From positions 93,691 to 157,690 of the forward strand of contig NZ_FUHW01000052.1 in NCBI RefSeq assembly GCF_900163545.1: a stretch of DNA of 64,000 nt. The letters run 5' to 3'. This document shows, one piece after another, positions 45,805-54,138 of this stretch; position 1 is the first letter of the stretch; every line of letters begins with the position of its first letter. The translations under genes and the position numbers were made by a program. The notes beneath the pieces are model-generated. The model ran no database searches and was not told the origin of the DNA. It saw only the letters and a program-made list of their open reading frames with translations. Origin of the DNA: Arthrobacter rhombi (GTDB taxonomy: Bacteria; Actinomycetota; Actinomycetes; Actinomycetales; Micrococcaceae).

Positions 45805-46949
45805 CGGATCCAGCTTTCCTGCTCGGAGGGGGCGGGGCCGTCGAGGGAATCTTCATCGGCTGCTCCCGGAATCAGCTGGCGTAGCGCCAGGAGCCGGCTA
45901 CCCAGGCGTGCGGCATCCACGGGGTGGCCCTCGACGGCATCGGGGTCCGGGGGATCCACGCAAATCAGGTCGGTCCGCACATCGCGGTCATACAGAACGT
46001 CAATGAGGTTGGCCAGACGCTTCCAGGCGCTGGTCGTGGCCCGATCCGGTGCGGGGATTCCATCAATAACGACATGGTCAAAATGGCGGGCCAGATGCAG
46101 GTAATCGGAGGCTGCCGACGGGCGATCGCATAAGTCGCGGAAATCGAACCAGGCCTGTCCGTGGGCGGCACGTTGGGCCGTGAAGCTGTGGGTCGTCGGT
46201 TCAATGTCGGTGATTTCGTTGTGGTGGGGGACCGCGAGCCCTGCCTGGGCCAGTTGTTGGGCCGTTCCGGGGACGATGATGTGCCCTGCAGCATAACCGG
46301 CGACACGATCGGCCTCGGTCACCTGAGTCCGGTAGTCAATTCCGCCGTCGAGCATCACCACCTTCATTCGTGACGTGATCAGTTCGATGGTGGGCTCAAA
46401 GAGATGGTGGAAATAATCATTGGGCAGTAGATCGTCCGGGGCATAGTTCGAGGTCGCGATGAGCAGGATTCCCCGGGCAAAAACAGCCTGGAGCGTGCGG
46501 GCGAAGAACATCGCATCGCCGGGGTCGTGGACGTGGAGTTCGTCGAAGCACAGCACACGCACGTCCCCCAGCAATTCATCCAGAGCCACCTCGACGGCGG
46601 TGTCACCCGCTGTTTCAGCGAGTTCTGCACTATGCGCCGAGGCGTGGAGGTCGCGGAAGAAATCGTGGAAATGCAGCCGGCGCGTGGCCTCGCTCAGCAG
46701 TGCGTCATGGACCAGACCCATGAGCCATGATTTGCCGCGGCCGGGAGGTCCGTAGATATAGAAACTATCCACCGAAGCCGCTTTGGGGCGGCGTGAAAGC
46801 GCCCGTGAGGCCGCCGTGGCGAGGTGAGTGACCAACACCTGTTGCTCGGAATCGAGTTCGAGACCTGCTGCGGCAACGGCAGCCTGAACCCGGGCAATGA
46901 TCCTCCGCGCAGAATTACGCGGGCCGAACGACAGGGGAGAGGGCCTCAT
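45801..46949 (-). CDS. zapE: Cell division protein ZapE (AFG1-like ATPase)
   Basis: A 382-residue P-loop ATPase. Walker A is YIYGPPGRGKSWLMG near residue 70 and Walker B is VLCFDELHVHDPGDAMF near residue 135. Sensor sequence LIATSNYAPDDLLPND and the C-terminal FRDLCDRPSAASDYLHLA complete the family. ZapE associates with the division ring in E. coli; the actinobacterial role is less clear. The ATG overlaps the stop of a predicted 11-codon leader frame. Confidence 0.92.
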   Translation of the reverse strand: MRPSPLSFGPRNSARRIIARVQAAVAAAGLELDSEQQVLVTHLATAASRALSRRPKAASVDSFYIYGPPGRGKSWLMGLVHDALLSEATRRLHFHDFFRDLHASAHSAELAETAGDTAVEVALDELLGDVRVLCFDELHVHDPGDAMFFARTLQAVFARGILLIATSNYAPDDLLPNDYFHHLFEPTIELITSRMKVVMLDGGIDYRTQVTEADRVAGYAAGHIIVPGTAQQLAQAGLAVPHHNEITDIEPTTHSFTAQRAAHGQAWFDFRDLCDRPSAASDYLHLARHFDHVVIDGIPAPDRATTSAWKRLANLIDVLYDRDVRTDLICVDPPDPDAVEGHPVDAARLGSRLLALRQLIPGAADEDSLDGPAPSEQESWIR

Positions 46950-46981
46950 CGGGCCGACTCCCGTGCTGGGGAAGTCTTCAT
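46946..46981 (-). CDS. Candidate 11-residue leader peptide upstream of zapE
   Basis: ATG at 46981 opens MKTSPARESAR and its TGA (46946-46948) overlaps the zapE ATG in the arrangement ATGA. A TAGAAT -10-like element ends 6 nt before this ATG, so the transcript would begin with it. Ribosomes finishing the leader could re-initiate at zapE, which also has GGGAG at normal spacing. No homology can be judged at this length. Confidence 0.4.
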   Translation of the reverse strand: MKTSPARESAR

Positions 46982-46987
46982 GGGTGC

Positions 46988-46993
46988 ATTCTA
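46988..46993 (-). promoter_or_regulatory. Candidate -10 of the zapE operon
   Basis: TAGAAT on the minus strand, 6 nt from ATG 46981. The -35 is weak. Confidence 0.45.
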
Positions 46994-47015
46994 CAAAGGT
47001 TGCTGCACCGCTGGG

Positions 47016-47201
47016 TCACACGTCGTGTCCCGCGTCGACTGAGACTCCTTCAGGGGCCTGACGGGCCGTGCTGTCCTTGTCCCGCTGGGCATCGCGAATG
47101 CCCAGTCTGACGGCTGAACGGACGGTGGTGTGGAGGAGATAGAAAATCACCACGAGCCCGAGAATCCCCAGAATCAGGGAGTTTAGGAGAGAAGCATCCA
47201 T
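47016..47201 (-). CDS. Small single-pass membrane protein
   Basis: A 61-residue protein with one transmembrane helix (LLNSLILGILGLVVIFYLLHTTV, residues 5-27) and a charged C-terminal tail. I do not recognise the family. It has no ribosome site, but TATACT stands exactly 7 nt before the ATG, the leaderless arrangement found elsewhere in the window. Divergent from the GNAT gene over 49 bp of AT-rich sequence. Confidence 0.65.
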   Translation of the reverse strand: MDASLLNSLILGILGLVVIFYLLHTTVRSAVRLGIRDAQRDKDSTARQAPEGVSVDAGHDV

Positions 47202-47208
47202 ATAATCG

Positions 47209-47214
47209 AGTATA
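47209..47214 (-). promoter_or_regulatory. Candidate -10 of a leaderless transcript
   Basis: TATACT on the minus strand ends 7 nt before ATG 47201; it is the best -10 match of this set. Confidence 0.5.
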
Positions 47215-47250
47215 CGCTCTTATCTGATCCTGTTGAAAGAGGGTATATAG

Positions 47251-47742
47251 ATGTCAAAAAAATTGCTCGTCAGGACTGCTCGCGTGGAAGACGCAGCGAT
47301 GATGGCAGGCATAGGCCAACGTGCGGGCGAGAGCGATACCGGTGTCGCCGCCTATATGTGCGCCATAAAGGACCCGAACCGCCTCGTGCTGGTCTCTGAG
47401 GCTGATGGACAGCTGGTGGGCTGGGCGAAAACCCATGTCTGGGATCATGCCGACGGTCCGGCGCAGGCCGGACAATATCTAGGTGGGGTCACCGTCGACC
47501 CAGCGTGGAGGCGTCAAGGGATCGCGGCTCGCCTGACCCAAAAACGGCTGGACTGGATCTGGGCTCGAAGCCAGGAGGCCTGGTACGTGGTGAACGCCAA
47601 AAACACGGCATCGATCGAGCTGCACCGACGCTGGGGGTTTGCCCCTGTCGCCGAGGGGGCACGCTTCCACACGACGACCTTTGCGGGAGATCGTGGAATG
47701 CTCTTTCGGGCCGAACGACAAATTGGATTTCCCAATCACTAA
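47251..47742 (+). CDS. GNAT-family N-acetyltransferase
   Basis: A 163-residue acetyl-CoA-dependent acetyltransferase. The acetyl-CoA-binding motif is GGVTVDPAWRRQGIAARLTQ near residues 76-95 (R-x-x-G-x-A form), followed by WYVVNAKNTASIELHRRWGF near residues 111-130. The substrate (amine, aminoglycoside or protein) cannot be told. GAAAGAGGG gives a strong ribosome site. It is the last gene before the degraded region. A GC-rich hairpin with a T-run (about 47757-47816) may be its terminator. Confidence 0.88.
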   Translation: MSKKLLVRTARVEDAAMMAGIGQRAGESDTGVAAYMCAIKDPNRLVLVSEADGQLVGWAKTHVWDHADGPAQAGQYLGGVTVDPAWRRQGIAARLTQKRLDWIWARSQEAWYVVNAKNTASIELHRRWGFAPVAEGARFHTTTFAGDRGMLFRAERQIGFPNH

Positions 47743-48851
47743 AAATATTCAGGGGGAGAGGCTCCACACGTGGTCATGAGGAAGCGTGGTGCTGGCCTCG
47801 CTCATGTTTTTTTAGAAGGGGTTATAGGCTCTCTTCTGTGGCCGCACCCGCACGGGCCGTCTCGCGGACGGTGGGCGCGTGTCGACAGCAGTGACCGCGT
47901 AGATTCGTTGCGACGTCGGGGCGTCTGGCGGAGTTAGAGTCCAGGCAGGTGAGCGCGAATCAGATGCCGAGGACGAGTCGCCCTGAGTGATTGGGTCGCA
48001 TGCGCGCAGTGAGTGATTTGAGCGTTGAATGGACATGAGTAAGCCAGTATCGCTCAGCGCATTGCCAGACGACTGGGACGTGGGTACCGAAAGGCATCGT
48101 CCAGCAACGGCTATGCCGGCAGGTGGAGCCAGAGTCGGCTGAAGACTGTGGATCGGACCGCCTTCTCTCAGGCCTTAATAGAGCGCCGATAATCTACATT
48201 ATGTAAAGTAATGCTTTGCTGAGATTCGACGTCTCTCTCGGGAACGACACTTCTTGCGGTTAGGACGATGATGGTTGGACCGTCAGCACAGAGTCTTTGT
48301 GAAGTCCACATTCCAAAAGGCGTCATGGCGCGGCTCGTCAAAGAGGAATTGATCTTTTCCTCGCTTAGTTCTGCAGGGTGGCTAGAGCCTTGTCGTGTCA
48401 GGTGGGTTCAGCGCTATGTCTGGTCCGTTCCTGCTGACGCAAGTAAACAACAGTGGACTGTTGCCACGGGTAACTGATGTCAGATTGATCGACGTTCAAT
48501 CTTGGTGGCTGCCGGATCGAACGCGATACGCGGCCCTCGTGGCCACCGCGCCAATGGATGCAGTAGCTGACTGGGTCTAGCGGAGTGTCGGCGTACTCCC
48601 CCGGTCTTTGTCGCGAGTTTTTGATGTCTACCTGGTGCCTCTCGACCGTGCCGGTGACTCCGAAAAGGCATATCGGGAATGCGGGGTATTCCGAAACGAA
48701 AAGAACAGTTGTTTTGCTAGTTGGACCAAGGCCTGGGGGCGGTGGACTGTTACTACTCTGTGGGCATCGTCGGAGCGGAAGTTATCTCCTCGCGATGCGT
48801 GCGCACTCCCCCGCACTCCTGCGACGCGTGGATGTGCGGTCAAGTGGATAT
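47743..48851 (+). other. 1.1-kb region with no recognisable intact gene
   Basis: Several short frames occur in all directions but none has a ribosome site plus family resemblance. The stretch near 48185-48230 is AT rich with CATTA/TAATG inverted repeats. A frame ending at 48580 contains QSWWLPDRTRYAALVATAP, which looks protein-like and continues in a shifted frame past a stop, suggesting decayed coding sequence. I cannot name the ancestor. Confidence 0.5.
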
Positions 48852-49091
48852 ATGGAAGATGAGATGAGTAGTGCTACTGATCATGGGCTGGTTCTCCGCG
48901 CTCGTCGATTTAGCTACTCGAAGACCCTCAAACTCCTGACCGCTGCGCTTACTAGTCACGGGTCAACACTGTTTGCTGTCATTGATCATGCAGCAAACGC
49001 TGTCGACATCGGGCTGGATCTTCCCCCGACTATCGTGGCGGCCGCGTGTGGTGGAGTATTCCTGCAGAGGCCACCCGAGTTCGTGACCTGA
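48852..49091 (+). pseudogene. Truncated DUF302-family protein
   Basis: The frame from ATG 48852 gives 79 residues; TDHGLVLRARRFSYSKTLKL, then STLFAVIDHAANAVDIGLDLPPTIV, matches the first half of DUF302 proteins (about 130 residues). After that the family FGNPKxGTPLM segment is missing and unrelated sequence follows to the stop. It is therefore a 3'-truncated copy. Function of DUF302 is unknown. Family call from memory of the motif. Confidence 0.6.
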
Positions 49092-49210
49092 TCTGGGCGG
49101 CTACGGATTCGGGAGGGCATGGTAGCCTCCAGATTCGCCTACTATGACGGGCGTTTCTTCGGTCAACTCCTACAGGTGGTGTCCCCAAGCGCTCCTCGAA
49201 GGAGCACGAC

Positions 49211-50455
49211 ATGTCTACTGGCCAAACGTTCGTTGTCGTCGGCGCCGGGCAAGCAGGCGGTACCGCCATTCAGAAATTGCGTTCAGAAGGATTTGACGGA
49301 CGGATCGTTCTCGTCGGAGCGGAACCTCACCTTCCGTACGAGCGCCCACCCTTGTCGAAGTCCTATCTAAAAGGTGAAGGATGGCTCTCCCATAAGTCGT
49401 TGCTCGGCCAGCAGTGGTACGACGAGCAAGATGTGGAGGTCCGTCTCGAGGCCAGAGCTGTTACGTTGCGCAGCAGCGACCACCAGGTGATTCTCGACGA
49501 TGGGACGACGCTGGACTACGACAAGATCCTGATCAGCACCGGGTCCAAAGCCCGCCGTTTGAAAGCTCCCGGCGCCGAACTGACCGGTGTGCACTACCTT
49601 CGAACCCTCGAAGACTCTGAAGCATTGGCTGCGGCTTTGGACGACGCGACGAACGTCGTCATCGTCGGCGCGAGTTGGATCGGCTTAGAAACTGCCGATG
49701 CCGCCCGCCAGAAGGGATGCCGGGTTATCGTGATTGGTCCAGGCCAAGCGCCGCTCGAAGCATCCATGGGAGCGCGTCTGGGTGGGTATTTCGCCGCTGT
49801 TCATCGTCGGCACGGCGTCGAGTTCCAACTGGGGTGTCGTGTGGTTGGTATCGAAGGCGAAGGAAAGGTTGAATCTGTCATCGTCGACGACGGCAGCAAA
49901 TTCCTCGCCGACGTGGTGATCGTCGGAGTGGGGGCTGAACCTGAGTCCGGGTTCGTCGAAAAGGGAATGCTGGCCGAAGACGGAGGCATCCGTGTCGACC
50001 CGCAGATGCGGACGCAGGCTCCAGATGTCTTCGCAGCCGGCGATATCGCCAGCGTAGCCAATCCGCTCTATGGCCAGCAGATGCGGGTTGAGCATTGGAA
50101 TAATGCGCTGATGGAGGGGAAAATTGCGGCGCATTCAATGCTCGGACAGTCCTCGAACTTCGATCCAGCACCCTTCTTCTTTACCGATCAATACGACCTT
50201 GCTGTGGAATACGCAGGACGAGTGGATGCCAGAACTGCGGACGAGCCAATTATCCGTGGCGATCTCGCTGCGGATCGGTTTCACGCTTTCTGGATTGTTG
50301 ACAACGTGGTTGTTGCCGGTCTGCATGTCAACGCGTGGGATGAGGGCATCGAGCCGGTGCAGGAGTTGATCCGTTCCCAGATCTGGGTGGATCCAGTAGA
50401 CCTCGCTAATCCGGCCGTGCCGCTTACGCAATTGATGCGAACGGGGCGCCCGTAG
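49211..50455 (+). CDS. FAD-dependent ferredoxin/rubredoxin reductase-like oxidoreductase
   Basis: A 414-residue flavoprotein like the reductases that supply electrons to dioxygenases and P450s. The FAD site is VVVGAGQAGGTAIQKL near residues 9-24, the NAD site is VVIVGASWIGLETADAARQKG near residues 148-168 and the second FAD motif is APDVFAAGDIA near residue 275. The C-terminal 90 residues are the Reductase_C domain (FFTDQYDLAVEYAGR). AAGGAG fixes the start. No ferredoxin or oxygenase gene is adjacent, so the partner is unknown. It lies intact within a pseudogene-rich region. Confidence 0.93.
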   Translation: MSTGQTFVVVGAGQAGGTAIQKLRSEGFDGRIVLVGAEPHLPYERPPLSKSYLKGEGWLSHKSLLGQQWYDEQDVEVRLEARAVTLRSSDHQVILDDGTTLDYDKILISTGSKARRLKAPGAELTGVHYLRTLEDSEALAAALDDATNVVIVGASWIGLETADAARQKGCRVIVIGPGQAPLEASMGARLGGYFAAVHRRHGVEFQLGCRVVGIEGEGKVESVIVDDGSKFLADVVIVGVGAEPESGFVEKGMLAEDGGIRVDPQMRTQAPDVFAAGDIASVANPLYGQQMRVEHWNNALMEGKIAAHSMLGQSSNFDPAPFFFTDQYDLAVEYAGRVDARTADEPIIRGDLAADRFHAFWIVDNVVVAGLHVNAWDEGIEPVQELIRSQIWVDPVDLANPAVPLTQLMRTGRP

Positions 50456-50706
50456 GGCCTTCCAAACCATGACCCGACATGGCGGCTGGGTTTCACGGGA
50501 GGGCATATCAGCCCGGCCCGTCACACGTTCTGTCCCCACAGGCGAGTGCGGCTGGCGGCCAAGGCACGCGACACGGCAGGGGCAGCCGCGGGGTCACCAG
50601 GGGTGGATCTCTAGGCCTGTGGGGATGAGAGAGTCTGGCCAAAGCGGTCCCACGCAGATTGGCGAGACATGCCTATAGCTTCGCCAATGCTGGCCCAACT
50701 GAGGTC
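50456..50706 (+). other. Non-coding gap, nothing recognised
   Basis: No frame has both a start signal and family resemblance. A minus-strand frame here ends in GPLWPDSLIPTGLEIHPW, which looks protein-like, but I cannot place it. Confidence 0.35.
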
Positions 50707-50868
50707 TCATGGACGAGCGGCCCCAACCCAGTTTTTGAGGTGGTTCTCGACATCGTCTCCGGCTCGGGCCACCTTGGGTAGCTGGTCGAGTAATTCTTCG
50801 CCCGAAAATGTGTCCCAGGGTGCCTGAGGTCTGGGGCCGAACTTGCCGGAATAGCGGAACGGCTGCAT
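50707..50868 (-). CDS. Short unrecognised reading frame, possibly a gene remnant
   Basis: ATG 50868 opens 53 residues with a plausible protein texture (FRYSGKFGPRPQAPWDTFSG, then LLDQLPKVARAGDDVENHLK). There is no strong ribosome site and it touches the end of the MFS remnant on the other strand. It may be the stub of a larger gene. No function can be assigned. Confidence 0.25.
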   Translation of the reverse strand: MQPFRYSGKFGPRPQAPWDTFSGEELLDQLPKVARAGDDVENHLKNWVGAARP

Positions 50869-51185
50869 CAGCGCTGCTCTCGGTCCTGGCGGTGGGTATG
50901 GCCATCGCATGCCAACAACTCCTCGGACTCGATCTCGCGTGGTTGGCTGCTCGGTCGATCGCTTGGTGTTTCCTCGTGTCCATTGCCGCGGGTGCCGGCG
51001 CAGAAGCGCTCCCCTGCAGTGTTCCTGCCGAAGAGTTGGGAACGCTGGGTTCGGCTCAACGCACCATCATCCTAGGTGCCATGCCGGTTGCCGCCCTGCT
51101 CGGAGGGACAGCAGCAGTCCCCATCATCCGTTCCCGATCCCGCGAGACATACCTCCAGCCCAATCCTCGCAACAATGAATCGTGA
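50862..51185 (+). pseudogene. Remnant of an MFS transporter (C-terminal part)
   Basis: About 107 residues resemble the last helices of MFS exporters: ALLSVLAVGMAIACQQLL, WCFLVSIAAGAGAEAL, then VPAEELGTLGSAQRTIILGAMPVAALLGG, which corresponds to the conserved loop and helix usually written VPxELxGRVxSAxRxxxxGAMPxGALLGG. The upstream 9-10 helices are absent and the helix before the loop seems shortened by an internal deletion. No start signal precedes it. Confidence 0.6.
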
Positions 51186-51420
51186 AGGCCTAGTCCTTGG
51201 CGGTCCATTGTCTTCTCAGTCCGCCATGGCCCTCAGGGGCGGGCGGGCCTGAACGAGTGAGCCCGCTTTCTCGAGCATCGCGAAAGTATTGGCCCTGCAG
51301 GACCGCCCGTTCGTCGGCAGACATTTATTGTGGTTGAGAGAGCGCCGTCCTGCGAAAGGCTCTGAGCTGTTCGCTGAACGTCACTGGTGCTCGAAAACTG
51401 AGACCCTCACAGGAGACGCC

Positions 51421-52365
51421 ATGAATGCGGCGAAACCACTAGATGGACGGGTCGCACTGGTAGCTGGTGCAACTCGCGGGGCCGGTAGGGCGATCGCCGT
51501 GGAGTTGGCCCTGGCCGGCGCGTACGTTTATGCAACGGGACGGAGCAGCCGTTTGTCGGGACGCTCCGAGATCGACCGCCCGGAGACGATCGAAGGAACC
51601 GGAGAGGAAATGGCAAGTGCCTACGGCACTGGTTCCGCATGCGTGGTCGACCACGAAAAGCCCGAAGCTGTTGCGGCCTAAATGGAGCGGATAAGACGTG
51701 AGCGTGGTCGGCTCGACGTCCTGGTCAACGACATCTTCGGCGGCGACCGTTATGCACAGTGGGACAAGCCGCTGTGGGAGCACGATCTCGCCGGTGGGCT
51801 ACGGATGCTGAGGATGGGAGTGGACACACACATCATCACCAGCCATCACGCCTTGCCCCTGATGCTGCGTACCGCCCACCAGTACGGGACGGTGGGCTTG
51901 GTGGTGGAGATGACCGATGGCACGGCAGACTACAACTTTAATTTCCGTGAAGGGGTGGGCTTCTACTACGACCTCGTCAAAGCCAATGTCGAACGAATCG
52001 TTAAGGGTTTGACCTTCGAACTTGCCGAGCACCCCGTTACTGCTGTCGGTGTCACCCCCGGTTGGCTCCGATCCGAAAAGATGCTTGAGGGTTTCGGCGT
52101 ACAGGAAAGCAATTGGCGCGATGCGGTGATCGAGGAACCGGGTTTCGCGATCTCCGAGTCCCCCACCTATGTTGCCCGCGGAGTTGCAGCCTTATCGGGC
52201 TCTGGCGACGCCGGGCGTTGGTCCGGGCAGATCGTGACGTCTCGTCAGCTGGCCGATGCCTACGAGGTGACCGACACTGATGGCTCGCGGCCGGACTGTT
52301 GGGGGTACGTCAAGCGAGATGTGGTCGAAGGCCAAGCAGCACAACAGGCAGAGGAATACCGATAG
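51421..52365 (+). pseudogene. SDR oxidoreductase interrupted by an in-frame stop
   Basis: AGGAGA and ATG 51421 start a normal SDR: GRVALVAGATRGAGRAIAVELALAG near residues 9-33 with the TGxxxGxG-type site. TAA at 51679-51681 then interrupts it after codon 86; the same frame continues without loss as ERIRRERGRLDVLVNDIFGG and a long C-terminal part with YYDLVKANVERIVKGLTFELAEHPVTAVGVTPGW. Reading frame is preserved on both sides, so a single substitution explains the lesion. The ancestral protein would have 313-314 residues. Confidence 0.85.
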
Positions 52366-52496
52366 GACTCATGAGGATGGGACGAGAATGCCAGCTGGCC
52401 AGTTTTGAAGGACTTTTCCGTCAAACCGAAGAAGAGCAGTATCGGGCCTGAGAGTTGGAGAGATGGTCCTCAGCTGGAGGGACGAGTGTTGTGATC

Positions 52497-52805
52497 ATGA
52501 AGATGACTGACGTTGTTGATCTGGCCACGAGACTCCAGGGAGTCCGGCACTCAACGAGTAGTGGGCTGGATCGCTGGCAGTTCCACGGTCGGTTGATTGC
52601 GAGGCAACTCGATGACACGAGCATCGTGATCCGCGCCGACTTCGAGTACCGGGATCTGCTCCTGCGTCAATCTCCGGCTACTTTCAGAGTCCCGCAGCGA
52701 TTTAAGAACCACATGATGGTCGTTGTCGACTTGCCGGAAGCAGACGTCGGAGCGGTCGAAGACGCCCTCGAAGCGGCGTGGCTGTTGCAACTCGACGGGG
52801 CCTGA
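52497..52805 (+). CDS. MmcQ/YjbR-family protein
   Basis: A 102-residue protein like the YjbR/MmcQ family (double-wing DNA-binding fold, function unclear). Conserved elements are LATRLQGVRHSTSSGLDRWQF, then VIRADFEYRDLLLRQSPATFRVPQRFKNHMMVVVDL. It seems intact. GGAGGG lies upstream; GTG 52491 or ATG 52503 are alternative starts. It is one of two complete genes within the decaying segment. Confidence 0.72.
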   Translation: MKMTDVVDLATRLQGVRHSTSSGLDRWQFHGRLIARQLDDTSIVIRADFEYRDLLLRQSPATFRVPQRFKNHMMVVVDLPEADVGAVEDALEAAWLLQLDGA

Positions 52806-52919
52806 GGGGCCCTCAGGTTGATCGCCGCCCGCGGTCTTCCTTGCCTGCGATGAAGAGGACTGAAGCGATAGAACGTACGGACATGGGGGGTTACCTTCGA
52901 ACGAGGCAACCAGTTGAGA

Positions 52920-53536
52920 CGCCGCTTGACGGCGCAAATGCGACGAGTACGGGCGGTAAGCCATTGAATATATTCCGTCACGAATCGCGCTTGATGCGCG
53001 ACTTCTGACCGTGGCTGAGCTTGATCGTGTTGGTGCCCTCGTCCGTTCGATCCATGATGCTTCGAGCCAGTTCGCCCCGGTGCCAGCATTCATCGACGAC
53101 GTGCTGTTGCCTGCGACTACCGAAGAACTCATCTGCACATCGACCTAGCTCCATGGAAACTTGTGATCGGGGACCGCTGGGTGTTCATAGATTGGGACGG
53201 GTCCGGGCCCAGTAGCCGACTGTGGGAACTCGCCGACGCGGCCCAGAGTTTCACCTTGCCGGATGACAGCGTCCCCGCGAATCCAGCTGCTCGGCGACCG
53301 GCAGCTTTCGCCGATGGGTACCGGGCCGATGCGGAGCTGCGCGAGGGGCTCCCGCAGCGATGTTCGAGCGCGCCGAGGCAAGGTATGAGCTGCTGGCAAC
53401 GGCTCACGCCTCGGGGCGCGAACACTGGGGATCTATGTTCCGTCAAGGGCGCGGACGCTACTGGCACGCTGCCACTGAATAGGTTATGCGCCAGCAATCA
53501 GTCTGGGTCCGAGCGCTCTGCGCCGAGAACTCGTGA
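52920..53536 (+). pseudogene. Degenerate phosphotransferase (aminoglycoside phosphotransferase-like) gene
   Basis: Homologous pieces appear in order but in three frames. LDGAN is near 52924; TAA stands at 52957-52959; AIEYIPSRIALDARLLTVAE begins at 52960; a frame change near 53137 breaks the catalytic-loop motif (expected CHxDLAPWN; present as LIC then IDLAPWKLVIGDRWVFIDWD, the last part being the metal-binding IDWD). A second frame change near 53360 leads to MFERAEARYELLATAHASGR, a TAG at 53480 and the tail VMRQQSVWVRAL. The N-terminal lobe is mostly deleted. Cannot make an active kinase. Confidence 0.8.
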
Positions 53537-53616
53537 ACAACGCGCCCGTTAGCTAAGAGGAGTCTCGCAAATTCTGCTTGAAGAGCCGGAGCTTTCCCAG
53601 GCGTGGCCCGGGAAAG

Positions 53617-53970
53617 TCAGGGCCGGTGTTGCACGATATTGACCACGGTGCCGTCGGGCGCACGCACCAGAAACCTCCGGACGCCCCAGGTTTCCGTGTT
53701 CAGCGGATGGACGATCTCATAACCACGTTCGAGTGCCTCGGCGTAGGCGGCATCGACGTCGTCGGCATGGACCGAGAACTTGGAGTCCACGGGCGAGGTC
53801 TCATCCTGTGTGACCAGCTGAAGGTTTGCCTGGCTCTGGGGTGAAGTGAATCGAGCCACCCATCCCAGATTGAATTCCTCGTTGGATAGACCTAGAAACC
53901 CGGTATAAAAGGACTTGGCAGTGTCGATGTCCTTCACGTGCACATTGGGGGTGATCTTGATCGAACGCAT
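53617..53970 (-). CDS. VOC-family (glyoxalase/bleomycin resistance-like) protein
   Basis: A 117-residue vicinal oxygen chelate fold protein with two beta-alpha-beta-beta-beta halves: ITPNVHVKDIDTAKSFYTGFLGL near residues 6-28 and KFSVHADDVDAAYAEALERG near residues 64-83, ending RRFLVRAPDGTVVNIVQH. A metal His near the N-terminus and a Gln/His near the C-terminus are candidate ligands. Substrate unknown. GAGGAG precedes the ATG. It marks the right end of the degraded region. Confidence 0.85.
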   Translation of the reverse strand: MRSIKITPNVHVKDIDTAKSFYTGFLGLSNEEFNLGWVARFTSPQSQANLQLVTQDETSPVDSKFSVHADDVDAAYAEALERGYEIVHPLNTETWGVRRFLVRAPDGTVVNIVQHRP

Positions 53971-54138
53971 GAGAATCTCCTCGGGAAACTATGCCCCGAT
54001 CCTCCACCGAATTTCAGTCGCTGTCGACAGTTAACGGCACCACGCTCCCCCGCGATGGGCCCGTCGGGTTCCAGGTGTAGGCTCTCATGGCGCCCGGCCA
54101 ATCGACCGGGCTGAGGACGTACTTCAGGGGGGAAACCA

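Noticed and set aside
47743..53536. Insertion sequence or phage integration as the cause of gene decay
   Set aside because: I found no transposase or integrase frame, terminal inverted repeats or target duplications; the tRNA-Leu gene is far away and intact.
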